From positions 5,323,367-5,387,366 of the forward strand of contig NZ_CP031320.1 of NCBI RefSeq assembly GCF_003355155.1: 64,000 nucleotides of DNA. The letters are read 5' to 3'. The translations under genes were made by a program, and so were the position numbers. Position 1 is the stretch's first letter. The number at the start of each line of letters is the position of its first letter. This DNA is from Streptomyces armeniacus (GTDB lineage: Bacteria > Actinomycetota > Actinomycetes > Streptomycetales > Streptomycetaceae). Shown here in pieces: positions 1 through 8,866 of the stretch. Below the pieces are notes generated by a model, which saw only the letters and a list, made by a program, of their open reading frames with translations, was not told where the DNA came from and did not search any database.

Positions 1-848
1 ACAAGGACGCGTTCGAGAAGGCCGGGATCACCGAACCGCCCCGGACGTTCTCGGAGTTCGACAAGGCGGCGGAGAAACTCACCCGCCACAAGGGCGACTC
101 GTACTCCCAGCTCGGCTTCATGCCGAACTACCACGGATACGAGACCACGGTCGAGCACTACGGCGCGCAGTTCGGCGTGGACTGGTTCGGCGAGGACGGC
201 AAGGCCGCGAACGCCTCCGACCCGGGAATGAAGAAGCTGTTCCAGTGGCAGCGCGGCCTGGTGGAAAAGCTGGGCGGGTTCAGCAAACTGGAGCGCTACC
301 GCTCGTCGTTCGGCGACGAATGGGGCGCGAAGCACCCGTTCCACACCGGCCAGGTGGCCATGCAGCTGGACGGCGAATGGCGCGGCAAAATGGCGCGGGA
401 CGCCGGTGTGGACTTCGAGATCGGCACCGCTCCGCTGCCGGTGCCGGACGGCGAGACCGAGTCGTACGGCAAGGGCTACCTGTCCGGGACTGTCATCGGC
501 ATCGCCCAGTCCAGCCCGAAGCAGAACGCCGCCTGGGAACTCGTACGGTTCCTCACCACGGACACCGGCGCGGTGGTCGATTTCGCCAACGCCATTCACA
601 ACGTGCCGTCCACGCTCGCCGCCATGAAGTCGCCCCGGCTGAACAAGGACCCGGACTACCGCACGTTCGTGAAGATCGCCCGGCACCCGGAGAGCCGGCA
701 CGCGCCGGGAAGCGTCAACGGCGCCGCATTCCTGCTGACGCTCCAGGACCTCGGCTACGACTACGAGTCCGGGCGCGAGAAGAATCTGGACGCCGGGCTG
801 GAAAAGGCCGACCGCCAGATCGACAAGGACATCGCACAGGCGGAATGA
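1..848 (+). CDS. Sugar ABC transporter substrate-binding protein (5' end outside window)
   Basis: The reading frame is open from the first bases and ends with TGA at 846-848, so only the C-terminal part of about 281 residues is present; the signal peptide and lipobox would lie upstream. The fragment reads like the second lobe of a family 1 extracellular solute-binding protein: aromatic-rich segments, a segment around residue 115 of the visible part (MQLDGEW) where these proteins cross between lobes, and a final helix rich in Asp and Lys. It precedes two MalF/MalG-type permeases, so it should capture a sugar outside the membrane and hand it to them. The sugar cannot be read from sequence; the GH4 and kinase genes downstream suggest a beta-glucoside or amino-sugar disaccharide (inference). 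Confidence 0.85.
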   Translation, partial: KDAFEKAGITEPPRTFSEFDKAAEKLTRHKGDSYSQLGFMPNYHGYETTVEHYGAQFGVDWFGEDGKAANASDPGMKKLFQWQRGLVEKLGGFSKLERYRSSFGDEWGAKHPFHTGQVAMQLDGEWRGKMARDAGVDFEIGTAPLPVPDGETESYGKGYLSGTVIGIAQSSPKQNAAWELVRFLTTDTGAVVDFANAIHNVPSTLAAMKSPRLNKDPDYRTFVKIARHPESRHAPGSVNGAAFLLTLQDLGYDYESGREKNLDAGLEKADRQIDKDIAQAE

Positions 849-891
849 CGGAGGAGGAGCACCGAGGACAGGGACCGAGGACAGGACAGCG

Positions 892-1839
892 ATGACCACG
901 ATGCACCCCGGGCTGAGAGCGAGGCGCCGCCGCTCCCTGCTGCGTACGGCGGGCTTCCTCTCGCCCTGGCTCATAGGCTTCAGCGTCTTCTTCGCCTATC
1001 CGCTGCTGGCCACCGTCTACTTCTCGTTCATGAAGTACGACGGCTTCACCGCGCCGACCTGGAACGGGCTGGAAAACTGGTCGTACGTCTTCCGGGACTA
1101 CCCGTTCTTCTGGCCCGCGCTGGGGAACACGCTGTGGCTGGTCGCGGTGATGGTCACGCTGCGGGTCGCATTCGGGCTCGGCATCGGGCTGCTCATCACG
1201 AAGATAAAGACCGGCCCCGGGCTGTTCCGCACCTTCTTCTATCTGCCCTATCTGGCCCCGCCCGTGGCCGCGACCATGTCGTTCGTCTTCCTGCTGAATC
1301 CCGGCACGGGACCGGCGAACACCGTGCTGGACTTCTTCGGACTGCCGCAGCCGGGCTGGTTCAAGGACGCCGACTGGTCGAAACCGGCGCTGACCCTGCT
1401 CGCGCTCTGGGGCATCGGTGACCTCATGGTCATCTTCATGGCGGCGCTGCTGGACGTGCCGAAGGACCAGTACGAGGCGGCCGAACTCGACGGCGCCGGC
1501 GCGTTCGCCCGGTTCCGCTGGGTCACGCTCCCGAACATCGCCCCGATCGTGCTCTTCGCCGTCATCACCGGCGTGATCGAGACCATGCAGTACTACACGC
1601 AGCCGCTGGTCGCCGGGAAAGTCGCCTCGGGCGTCATCGGAGGTTCCGGTCAGCAATTCGAGCCCGGCTATCCCGACGAATCCACGCTCACCGTCCCGCA
1701 GATCGTCTACAACCTCGGATTCCAGCGGTTCGACACGGGCTCGGCGTGCGTCGTGTCGCTCGTCCTGTTCGCGCTCGCCATGGCCTTCACGGCCCTGCTC
1801 ATGCGCCGCGGCAGCGGCTTCCTGTCGGCGGAGGACTGA
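892..1839 (+). CDS. Sugar ABC transporter permease, MalF type
   Basis: A 315-residue integral membrane protein with an Arg-rich N-terminus, a first helix at about residues 20-45, and further helices spread to the C-terminus. The EAA-type cytoplasmic loop that docks on the ATPase is visible near residues 195-215 (EAAELDGAGAFARFRWVTLP), the hallmark of binding-protein-dependent sugar permeases. It starts 43 bases after the binding-protein gene with an AGGACAG-type ribosome site before ATG. It should form a heterodimer with the next gene product. No ATPase gene is present in the cluster; in Streptomyces a shared MsiK ATPase commonly energises such importers, which would fit here (established for the genus, inferred for this locus). 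Confidence 0.92.
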   Translation: MTTMHPGLRARRRRSLLRTAGFLSPWLIGFSVFFAYPLLATVYFSFMKYDGFTAPTWNGLENWSYVFRDYPFFWPALGNTLWLVAVMVTLRVAFGLGIGLLITKIKTGPGLFRTFFYLPYLAPPVAATMSFVFLLNPGTGPANTVLDFFGLPQPGWFKDADWSKPALTLLALWGIGDLMVIFMAALLDVPKDQYEAAELDGAGAFARFRWVTLPNIAPIVLFAVITGVIETMQYYTQPLVAGKVASGVIGGSGQQFEPGYPDESTLTVPQIVYNLGFQRFDTGSACVVSLVLFALAMAFTALLMRRGSGFLSAED

Positions 1840-1845
1840 GGAACG

Positions 1846-2751
1846 ATGCCCGTACCGACCCCGACCCGTATGGCCCCGGCCCGTACGCGCGCCCCGGCCC
1901 GTACGCGCCCTCCGGCCCGTATGCGCCGCGGCGCGGCGCTGGAGTGGATCGGCGTCCACGCGCTGGCCGTGGCGGCGGCGCTGTTCTTCGTCCTGCCGTT
2001 CGTCTTCGTGCTGCTCACCGCCGTGATGAACGACAACCAGGCGCTCACCCGCGACCTGTGGCCCGACACCTGGGAATGGGGCAACTTCCGCACCGTCTGG
2101 GAGACCCCCGGATTTCTCACCTGGTGGCGCAACACGCTGCTCTACGCGGGCCTCGGCACGGTGCTCGCCGTCGGCTCCAGCATTCCCGTCGCCTACGCCC
2201 TCGCCAAGTTCCGCTTCCGCGGCCGCAACATCATGATGATGGCGGTCATCGCGATGATGATGCTGCCCCCGCAGGTCGTCATCGTGCCCATGTACCTGTT
2301 CTGGGCGAAGCAGCTCGACCTGTCCGGCACGCTGTGGCCGCTGATCGTCCCGATGGCGTTCGGGAACCCGTTCACCATCTTCCTGCTCCGGCAGTTCCTG
2401 CTGACGATCCCCAAGGAGTACACGGAGGCGGCCCGTATCGACGGCTGCGGCGAATTCCGGGCGATGCTGCGCATCGTGCTGCCCATGGCGAAACCCGCCC
2501 TGGCCGCCGTCGCGCTGTTCCACTTCTTCTACTGCTGGAACGACTACTTCGGCCCGCAGATCTACGCGTCCGAGAACCCCGGTGCCTGGACGCTCAGCTA
2601 CGGCCTCGAGTCCTTCAAGGGAGCCCACCAGACCGACTGGAACCTCACGATGGCGGCCACCGTTCTGATCATGGCGCCGGTGATCGTCGTCTTCTTCTTC
2701 GCACAGAGAGCCTTCATCGAAGGCGTCACCCTGACGGGAGTAAAGGGCTAA
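1846..2751 (+). CDS. Sugar ABC transporter permease, MalG type
   Basis: A 301-residue membrane protein with about six helices and the EAA loop near residues 194-215 (EAARIDGCGEFRAMLRIVLP). It follows the MalF-type gene after 6 bases, with GAGGAACG just before the ATG. The first 25 residues are a low-complexity Pro/Ala/Thr/Arg stretch made from repeated proline-arginine codon groups, not seen in ordinary MalG proteins. A second ATG at 1921 (MRRGAALEW) would give a normal-length N-terminus but has no ribosome site, so I keep 1846 and note the doubt. Pairs with the preceding permease to make the import channel. Confidence 0.9.
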   Translation: MPVPTPTRMAPARTRAPARTRPPARMRRGAALEWIGVHALAVAAALFFVLPFVFVLLTAVMNDNQALTRDLWPDTWEWGNFRTVWETPGFLTWWRNTLLYAGLGTVLAVGSSIPVAYALAKFRFRGRNIMMMAVIAMMMLPPQVVIVPMYLFWAKQLDLSGTLWPLIVPMAFGNPFTIFLLRQFLLTIPKEYTEAARIDGCGEFRAMLRIVLPMAKPALAAVALFHFFYCWNDYFGPQIYASENPGAWTLSYGLESFKGAHQTDWNLTMAATVLIMAPVIVVFFFAQRAFIEGVTLTGVKG

Positions 2752-2754
2752 AGC

Positions 2755-4050
2755 ATGAAACTAGCTGTTGTCGGCGGCGGTTCGACCTACACACCCGAAC
2801 TCATCGACGGTTTCGCCAGGTTGCGCGACACCCTTCCGCTCACCGAGCTGGTCCTCGTCGACCCGGCCGCCGAACGCCTGGCGGTGGTGGGCGGCCTGGC
2901 CCGCCGCATCTTCGCCCGGCAGGGCCACCCGGGGCACATCACCACGACCTCCGACCTCGACGCGGGCGTCGACGGCGCCGACGCCGTGCTGCTGCAGCTG
3001 CGCGTCGGCGGCCAGGCGGCCCGCGCGCAGGACGAGTCCTGGCCGCTGGAGTGCGGCTGCGTCGGCCAGGAGACGACGGGCGCGGGCGGCCTCGCCAAGG
3101 CGCTGCGCACGGTGCCGGTGGTGCTCGACATCGCCGAACGCGTGCGCCGCCGGGCCCCGGACGCCTGGATCATCGACTTCACCAACCCCGTCGGCATCGT
3201 CACCCGCGCCCTGCTGGAGGCGGGCCACCGGGCGGTCGGGCTGTGCAACGTCGCGATCCACCTGCAGCGCAAGTTCGCGGCGCTGCTGGACGTCCCGCCG
3301 GAGGGCGTGCACCTCGACCACTACGGCCTGAACCACCTCACCTGGGAGCTCGCCGTACGGCTGGGCGGCCCGGACGGCGAGGACGTGCTGCCGCGGCTGC
3401 TCGCCGAGCACGGCCCGCGCATCGCCGAGGACCTGCGGCTGCCGGCCCCGGTCCTGGCCCGGCTCGGCGTCGTCCCCTCGTACTACCTGCGGTACTTCTA
3501 CGCGCACGACGAGGTCGTGGACGAGCTGCGGACCAAGCCGTCGCGCGCGAGCGAGGTGGCGGCGATGGAGGAGCGGCTGCTGAAGATGTACGAGGACCCC
3601 GCGCTGGACGAGAAGCCGGAGCTGCTCGCGAAGCGCGGCGGGGCGTTCTACTCGGAGGCGGCGGTCGCGCTGGCCGCCGCGCTGCTCGGCGGCCCGGCGG
3701 GGGCGGCGGCCGGCACGGGCCCGGCGCCGGGGTCCGTGCAGGTGGTGAACACGTACAACCGCGGCACCCTCCCGTTCCTGCCCGACGACGCCGTCATCGA
3801 GGTCCCCGCGCGCGTCGGCCCCGACGGCGCCCGCCCGCTGCCCGCGCCCGCCGTCGACCCGCTGTACGCGGGCCTGATCGCGAACGTCACCGGCTACGAG
3901 GCGCTGGCGCTTGAGGCGGCGCTGCACGGCGGCCGCGAGCGGGTGTTCAAGGCGCTTCTCGCGCACCCGCTGATCGGCCAGTTCACGCAGGCCGAAGACC
4001 TGACCGACCGCCTCCTCGCACACAACCGGGAGCACCTCGCGTGGCTCTGA
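2755..4050 (+). CDS. Glycoside hydrolase family 4 (6-phospho-beta-glucosidase-like)
   Basis: A 431-residue cytoplasmic enzyme. GH4 enzymes use NAD+ and a divalent metal to cleave phosphorylated glycosides by oxidation-elimination. The N-terminal dinucleotide site is clear (AVVGGGSTYTPEL, residues 4-16). The metal site is recognisable in the Cys of GLCNVAIH (about residue 163) and the His of GLNHLTWE (about residue 197). The length is normal for the family. It starts 3 bases after the permease stop with a GGGAG ribosome site inside the previous gene, and its 3' end overlaps the kinase gene by 10 bases. Since the sugar enters by an ABC system it is not phosphorylated during uptake, so the downstream kinase may supply the phosphate. 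The subclass (beta-glucosidase or another GH4 activity) is uncertain. Confidence 0.88.
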   Translation: MKLAVVGGGSTYTPELIDGFARLRDTLPLTELVLVDPAAERLAVVGGLARRIFARQGHPGHITTTSDLDAGVDGADAVLLQLRVGGQAARAQDESWPLECGCVGQETTGAGGLAKALRTVPVVLDIAERVRRRAPDAWIIDFTNPVGIVTRALLEAGHRAVGLCNVAIHLQRKFAALLDVPPEGVHLDHYGLNHLTWELAVRLGGPDGEDVLPRLLAEHGPRIAEDLRLPAPVLARLGVVPSYYLRYFYAHDEVVDELRTKPSRASEVAAMEERLLKMYEDPALDEKPELLAKRGGAFYSEAAVALAAALLGGPAGAAAGTGPAPGSVQVVNTYNRGTLPFLPDDAVIEVPARVGPDGARPLPAPAVDPLYAGLIANVTGYEALALEAALHGGRERVFKALLAHPLIGQFTQAEDLTDRLLAHNREHLAWL

Positions 4051-5087
4051 CCGACGCCTGCCTCGCCATCGACGCGGGCAACAGCAAGACGGACGCGGCC
4101 GTCGTCGCCGCCGACGGCGCCGTCCTCGGCACGGCGCGCGGCGGCGGCTTCCAGCCGGCCGCCACCGGCGTGGCCGCCGCCGTCGACGGTCTCGCGTCGG
4201 CCGTCGCGCGCGCGGCGGTCGCCGCCGGGGCGGACAGCGCCCGGTTCGGCCCCGGCGGCGGCTCTGGCGGCGCCGGCGGTTCCAGCAGCACCGGCCAGGC
4301 GGTGTTCGCGAACGTGTCCGCGTGCCTCGCCAACGCCGACCTGCCGCGCGAGGAGCGCGAACTGGCCGCCGCCGTCGGCGCGTACGGCTGGGGCCGCGCC
4401 ACGCACGTCGCCAACGACACGTTCGCGATCCTGCGCGCGGGCCTCCCCGACGACGGGTCGGTACGGCACGGCGTCGCCGTCGTCTGCGGCGCGGGCATCA
4501 ACTGCGTGGGCCGCGACGCCGCCGGGAACACCCACCGCTTCCTGTCCCTCGGCCGGCTCTCCGGCGACTGGGGAGGCGGCGGGGGCCTCGCGGACGAGGC
4601 GGTGTGGCACGCCGCGCGCGCGGAGGACGGCCGGGGCGAGCACACGGAGCTGGCGCGCGCCGTCCCGGGGCACTTCGGGCTGCCGTCGATGTACGCGCTC
4701 ATCGAGGCGCTGCACCTGGGCGAGCTGCCCGCCGTACGGCGGCACGAACTGGCCCCCGTCGTCTTCGAGGTCGCGGCGGTCGGCGACCCGGTGGCGCGTG
4801 CGCTGGTGCACCGTCAGGCCGACGAGATCGTGTCCCTGGTGACGGTCACGCTGAACCGGCTGGACCTGCTCGGCCAGAAGACGCCCGTGCTGCTCGGCGG
4901 CAGCGTGCTCGCCGCCCGCCATCCGATGCTCCAGGACCGGCTCACCGAGCAACTCGCCGCCCGCGCCCCCAAGACGGCGCCCCTGCTGGTGACGGCACCC
5001 CCGGTGCTGGGCGCGGCCCTGCTGGGCCTGGACCGGCTGTCGGCGCGCCCGGAGGCGTACGCCCGGCTGCGCGGGCACTACGGGTGA
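4041..5087 (+). CDS. BadF/BadG/BcrA-type ATPase, likely N-acetylglucosamine or glucose kinase
   Basis: A 348-residue protein of the actin-like ATPase fold. The phosphate-1 loop is CLAIDAGNSKTDAAVV (residues 7-22) and the phosphate-2/adenosine segments include GVAVVCGAGINCVG (about 147-160) and GDWGGGGGLADEAV (about 175-188), as in the N-acetylglucosamine kinase branch. GTG is the start, inside the last ten bases of the GH4 gene, which implies translational coupling. Pathway role (inferred): phosphorylates the imported sugar or disaccharide so that GH4 can act. A Gly/Ser-rich insert (GGGSGGAGGSS) at residues 72-82 is not typical. The stop codon lies inside a 17-base tandem duplication. Confidence 0.85.
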   Translation: MALTDACLAIDAGNSKTDAAVVAADGAVLGTARGGGFQPAATGVAAAVDGLASAVARAAVAAGADSARFGPGGGSGGAGGSSSTGQAVFANVSACLANADLPREERELAAAVGAYGWGRATHVANDTFAILRAGLPDDGSVRHGVAVVCGAGINCVGRDAAGNTHRFLSLGRLSGDWGGGGGLADEAVWHAARAEDGRGEHTELARAVPGHFGLPSMYALIEALHLGELPAVRRHELAPVVFEVAAVGDPVARALVHRQADEIVSLVTVTLNRLDLLGQKTPVLLGGSVLAARHPMLQDRLTEQLAARAPKTAPLLVTAPPVLGAALLGLDRLSARPEAYARLRGHYG

Positions 5088-5117
5088 GCGCGCGGGACGG
5101 GTGAGCGCGCGGGACGG
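5084..5117 (+). repeat. 17-bp perfect tandem duplication at a stop codon
   Basis: The unit gtgagcgcgcgggacgg occurs twice in a row (5084-5100 and 5101-5117) and contains the kinase stop codon in its first copy. It sits in the 50-base gap between convergent genes. It looks like a replication-slippage duplication; no function is evident. Confidence 0.85.
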
Positions 5118-5137
5118 CCCCGGCGCCCGCCCCCGCC

Positions 5138-6376
5138 TCAGCGCGCGCAGAACTCGGCCTCGACCGCCGCGTCCTCCAGTTCCTGGTCGCCCCAGTCGCC
5201 GTTGCGGTTCACGGTCAGCACGTGCCGGCCGTCCCGCGTGCCGGTCGTACGGCTCGCGGATCCGGGGATCATGCCGCCGTGGCCCCAGACCCGGCAGCCG
5301 TCCCCGAGCTTGAAGTGCCGGATGCCGAGCCCGTACGTGTCCTCGGGGCCGCCGTGCCCCTTGTCCCCGTCGACGTCGACGGCGGCGAGCAGCGCCCGCT
5401 GCTGGGCGGGCGGCAGCAGTTCGCCGCCCAGCAGCGCGGACAGGAAGGTGTTCACGTCGTCGACGGTCGAGATCAACTGCCCGGCCGAGAAGGCCACCGT
5501 GGGGCTGAACTCGGTGACGTCGTACACCTTCGCGTCCGGGCCGTCCTCGAAGAGCGTGGACCAGTGCGTCGCGTGCGGGCGCGGCACCCGTGGTGAGGTG
5601 CCGGGCACGGAGGTGCCGCGCAGCCCCAGCGGCCTGATGAGGAGGCGTTCGACGGCCTCCCGGTACGTGCCGCCGGTGACCCGCTCGACGACCATTCCGG
5701 CGAGTACGTAGTTGGTGTCGGAGTAGTCCCACCTGCCGGGCTCGCCGGGTCTGCTGCCCTCCCGCGGCTGGAAGTTCGCCGGGTGCGCGAGCGCGATGTC
5801 CACCAGCTCCCGCGGCCGCCACTCGCGGTAGCGGTTCCGGTCGAACTCGGCACCCGCATACAACGCGCGGAAGCCCTCGTCCATGTTGTAGTCGAAGATC
5901 CCGCTCGTGTGGTTGAGCAGATGCCGGACGGTGATGTCCTCCGGGTGGTAGCCCTCGCCCCGTACGATCCCGGGCAGCCACTCCTCCACGCTGTCGTCGA
6001 GCGAGAGCTCCCCGCGGGCCTCGAGCATGAGCAGCACCGTCGCGGTGAACGGCTTCGTGATGCTCGCGACGCGGAACTTCTCGTCCGTGCCCCGCGGATG
6101 ACCGCCCGCCAGGTCGCGGGAGCCGGCGCGGCCGTGCCAGCTCCCGCGGTGGTCCCGCGCCTGGGCGATGACGCCGGGGGTGCCGTCGGCGACGATCGCG
6201 TCCAGCGCGGCCTGCGTCGCGGCGTGCGGCCGCCGCGGCCGGTCGGGGGCTTCGGAAGTCCCGGGCGCCTGGCGCGCGTCGGGCGGACCGGCGAGGGCGG
6301 GCAGGGCGGTGGCGGCGAGCGCGCCGACGGCGGTGAGCACGACGGCGGCGCGGCGCGCGGGCAGGAGTCTCGTCAT
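5138..6376 (-). CDS. Secreted serine hydrolase, class C beta-lactamase/DD-peptidase family
   Basis: A 412-residue protein with an export signal (basic MTRLLPARR, hydrophobic core to about residue 26, ALA-type cleavage near 29). The three motifs of penicillin-recognising serine hydrolases are visible: SITK with the nucleophile Ser105 and Lys108, YSDTNY near residue 200 standing for the YxN element, and HGG near residue 375 (VWGHGGMIPG). This architecture is shared by Streptomyces R61 DD-carboxypeptidase, EstB-type esterases and class C beta-lactamases, so the substrate (peptidoglycan peptide, ester or D-amino-acid peptide) is open. It acts outside the membrane. It is convergent with the sugar operon and stands alone. 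Confidence 0.88.
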   Translation of the reverse strand: MTRLLPARRAAVVLTAVGALAATALPALAGPPDARQAPGTSEAPDRPRRPHAATQAALDAIVADGTPGVIAQARDHRGSWHGRAGSRDLAGGHPRGTDEKFRVASITKPFTATVLLMLEARGELSLDDSVEEWLPGIVRGEGYHPEDITVRHLLNHTSGIFDYNMDEGFRALYAGAEFDRNRYREWRPRELVDIALAHPANFQPREGSRPGEPGRWDYSDTNYVLAGMVVERVTGGTYREAVERLLIRPLGLRGTSVPGTSPRVPRPHATHWSTLFEDGPDAKVYDVTEFSPTVAFSAGQLISTVDDVNTFLSALLGGELLPPAQQRALLAAVDVDGDKGHGGPEDTYGLGIRHFKLGDGCRVWGHGGMIPGSASRTTGTRDGRHVLTVNRNGDWGDQELEDAAVEAEFCAR

Positions 6377-6511
6377 GTGACGAGCGAACCGGGCGCGGTC
6401 CGCGCCGGGTATCGGGGACGTCCCGGGTATCGCTCAGGGTGACCCGGACCCGCCCCGGGGACCGCCCCGGCGGGCCCGGCCCGGACCCGCCCCTGACCCG
6501 GACGGCACGGC

Positions 6512-7120
6512 CTAGAGCCGCACCCGCACGCCCGGCGGCGCGTACTCCCGTACGGCCTCCGCCACGGTCTCCCGGTCCGCGCCGTCGCCGAACTCCAGCA
6601 CCAGCAGGGCGCCTTCGCTCGTACGGCGCGGGGCGGGCACCGACCGCGGCGCGGGCACGCCGTCGACCAGCCACAGGCGCAGCCAGCCGGCGTTGCGCCC
6701 GGCGCCCGCGTCCAGGCGGCGCACCTGGCTCCAGGCGTACCGGACGGGGCCGCGCCCGTGGCAGCGGAGAGCCACGCCGTGCGTGTCCACGGCGAGGGCG
6801 TCCGGCTGCGCGGCGGCGGCGACTTCGGCGCGGCCCGCCCGCCGGTGCCCGCACGCGAACCACGCGAGCGGTACGGCCAGCACCGCCGTCGGCACCAGCG
6901 GGGACATGTCCGGCAGGCTCAGCCCCGACAGCCGTACGGCCAGCAGGGCGGCCCCCAGCACGCCGCAACCCGCCAGCAGGAGCGCCGCCTTGGAGGCCGT
7001 CAGGCCCGCCCGCGCGAGGACCGGACCGGGGGCGTGCCCGTCCGGCGGCCGCAGGCCATAGCCAGGGAGGAGCCGCAGGCCGTAGCCGTACGGGAGCCGC
7101 GGACCGCGTGTGATCGGCAT
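6512..7120 (-). CDS. Small membrane protein with a PH-like cytoplasmic domain, function unknown
   Basis: A 202-residue protein. The first 30 residues are a Pro/Tyr/Gly/Leu repeat (PYGYGLRLLPGYGLRPP), followed by two hydrophobic helices at about 43-63 and 71-89 and then a soluble beta-rich tail with RYAWSQVRRLDAG near 128. Two helices followed by such a segment is the layout of the many actinobacterial PH-domain-like membrane proteins, but similarity by eye is weak. It is transcribed towards the serine hydrolase gene after a 135-base gap. No function is proposed. Confidence 0.65.
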   Translation of the reverse strand: MPITRGPRLPYGYGLRLLPGYGLRPPDGHAPGPVLARAGLTASKAALLLAGCGVLGAALLAVRLSGLSLPDMSPLVPTAVLAVPLAWFACGHRRAGRAEVAAAAQPDALAVDTHGVALRCHGRGPVRYAWSQVRRLDAGAGRNAGWLRLWLVDGVPAPRSVPAPRRTSEGALLVLEFGDGADRETVAEAVREYAPPGVRVRL

Positions 7121-7443
7121 GCGGGGATCCTAGGGCCTGTCGACCCGGGGTGTTCCCCTGTCGCGGGGAATGCCACACACACGTGCCAAATGCCCGTGGT
7201 GTCCGCCGTACGCAGGGCTGTTCGGCCTGGACGGGAACCGGACGGGCGCCCGGAGCGTGATGAGAGGCAAGAGGCGGACCGGCTGGCGTGCCCGCACAGA
7301 TCGCGATCCGAACAAGATCCCGGCATTGACGGTGTGGCGACCAGTCAGTGCCGCCATACTGCTGGCCGTGGGCCCGAATCCGTCGCGGCACAGCGTTGCG
7401 CGGGGCCGGTCCCCGCCAGCGACCAAGGGGGAGGTCTCCAGCC
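7121..7443. other. Divergent intergenic region upstream of the glnX-pknG cluster
   Basis: These 323 bases hold no convincing gene. They must contain the promoters for the minus-strand membrane protein and for the plus-strand signalling cluster. Visible elements are an inverted repeat at 7153-7170 (TTCCCC, six bases, GGGGAA), a TTGACG at 7326-7331 without a well-placed -10 box, and a CATACT at 7355-7360. A GGGGGAGG ribosome site lies at 7427-7434 just before the glnX GTG. Confidence 0.6.
7153..7170. promoter_or_regulatory. Short inverted repeat in the glnX upstream region
   Basis: TTCCCC at 7153-7158 and GGGGAA at 7165-7170 are perfect reverse complements around a six-base centre. It is in a divergent promoter region, so it could be an operator; it could equally be a chance dyad. 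Confidence 0.35.
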
Positions 7444-8853
7444 GTGACACAGCCGCCCGACGTGCGCACCGCGCCACCGCCGGCCACGTCCGCGCCGCCG
7501 GGTGCGCCCACGCCGGCGGGGTCGCCGTCCGGGCCGGAGGCCGCCCGTGCGACCGCGTGGTCCGAGGGCGTGCACCGGCTGCGGGTCGCCGCCACCACGG
7601 AGCCGGGCCGGCTGCGGATCATCGGGGCCGTTCTCGCCGCGCTGATCGTCGCGTTCGGGGCGGTGACGGCCTGGCAGGTGAACGAGCGCACCACCGCCGC
7701 CGACGCCGTCGTGGACCACAGCCAGCCGCTGAGCGCCGACGCGGCGAGCGTCTACCGCTCACTGGCGGACGCCAACACCACGGCCGCCAGCGGGTTCCTG
7801 GCGGGCGGCGACGAGCCGCGCTCCGTACGCGAGCGGTACGAGCGGGACATCCGCACCGCCTCCGGCCTGCTGGCCAAGGCCGCCGCCAACTCGCAGGGCT
7901 CCGCGTCCGCGCAGCGCCACATCGCCACCCTCAACCGCGAACTCCCCCGCTACACCGGCCTGGTGGAGTCCGCCCGCGCCAACAACCGGCAGGGCCTCCC
8001 GCTGGGCGGCGCGTACCTGCGCTACGCCAACGACCGTATGCACGCCGAACTGCTGCCCGCCGCCCGCGAGTTGTACGAGACCGAGACCGCGCGGCTGAAC
8101 GACGACTACCACGGCGCGAAGGCCTGGCCCGCGTTCGCCCTCGCACTCGGCGTGGTCACCCTCGCGGCGCTCGGCTGGGCCCAGCGGCGGCACTACCACC
8201 GTACGAACCGGGTGCTCAACCCCGGCCTCGTCGGCGCCACTCTGGCGACCGTGATCACGCTGGGGTGGCTGGCGGGCGGGCACGCGCTGGCCCGTTCCGG
8301 GCTCGGCGAGTCCGACGAGCACGGCGCCCGTTCGCTGCACGTGCTGAACGAGGCGTGGATCGGTTCGCTGCAGGCGCGCGGCGAGGAGAACATGTGGCTC
8401 GTGGCACGCGGCGCGGGCAGCGAGTACGACGAGAACTACGGCAAGCGGATGGATGAGGTCGCCGGCGGGCAGGGTGATCGCGGTGGACGGCTGGCAGCCG
8501 CCCTCTCGCTGGCCGACGACGACGCCGGACGCGCCCCGGTGCGGGACGCCGCCGACGCGGTCGAGACCTGGCGGGAGCGGCACAAGGAGGCCCGCGGCAA
8601 GGAGGACGAAGGCGACTACGAGAAGGCGGTGGACCTGGTGATCGAGCCGGAGGACAGCGCCGAGCAGGCGTTCAAGAAGGTCGACACCGGCCTCCGCAAG
8701 GCCAGCGCGCACGAGCAGGCGGAGTTCGAGCAGGCCGCGGACGACGGCCGCGGCGCGCTCGGCAGGCTCGCCGCCGGCGCCGCCGTCCTCGCCGTACTGG
8801 GCGCCGCCGCGGCGGTGCTCGGCATCGGCCGCAGGCTCTCGGAATACCGGTGA
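7444..8853 (+). CDS. glnX: GlnX-like four-helix membrane sensor protein
   Basis: A 469-residue membrane protein if started at GTG 7444, which follows a GGGGGAGG ribosome site; the longer open frame upstream has none. Helices are at about residues 57-78, 227-246, 260-282 and 438-461. This gives two large loops (about 79-226 and 283-437), rich in Ala, Glu and Arg and probably helical, which should face outward, while the Pro-rich N-terminus and the tail face the cytoplasm. Position directly before a GlnH-like binding protein and a PknG kinase matches the mycobacterial glnX-glnH-pknG order, where GlnX is needed to pass the amino-acid signal. It has no enzymatic motif. The identification rests on topology and gene order rather than on a diagnostic motif. 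Confidence 0.78.
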   Translation: MTQPPDVRTAPPPATSAPPGAPTPAGSPSGPEAARATAWSEGVHRLRVAATTEPGRLRIIGAVLAALIVAFGAVTAWQVNERTTAADAVVDHSQPLSADAASVYRSLADANTTAASGFLAGGDEPRSVRERYERDIRTASGLLAKAAANSQGSASAQRHIATLNRELPRYTGLVESARANNRQGLPLGGAYLRYANDRMHAELLPAARELYETETARLNDDYHGAKAWPAFALALGVVTLAALGWAQRRHYHRTNRVLNPGLVGATLATVITLGWLAGGHALARSGLGESDEHGARSLHVLNEAWIGSLQARGEENMWLVARGAGSEYDENYGKRMDEVAGGQGDRGGRLAAALSLADDDAGRAPVRDAADAVETWRERHKEARGKEDEGDYEKAVDLVIEPEDSAEQAFKKVDTGLRKASAHEQAEFEQAADDGRGALGRLAAGAAVLAVLGAAAAVLGIGRRLSEYR

Positions 8854-8866
8854 GGGGGGAACGGCG

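Noticed and set aside
7326..7360. TTGACG and CATACT as a promoter for glnX
   Set aside because: The spacing of 23 bases is too long for a normal sigma-70-type promoter, so I do not list it as one.
3894..7694. A 1266-residue open frame on the minus strand
   Set aside because: It is a high-GC shadow frame across the sugar kinase, serine hydrolase and membrane protein genes, with Arg/Pro-rich nonsense sequence and no motif.
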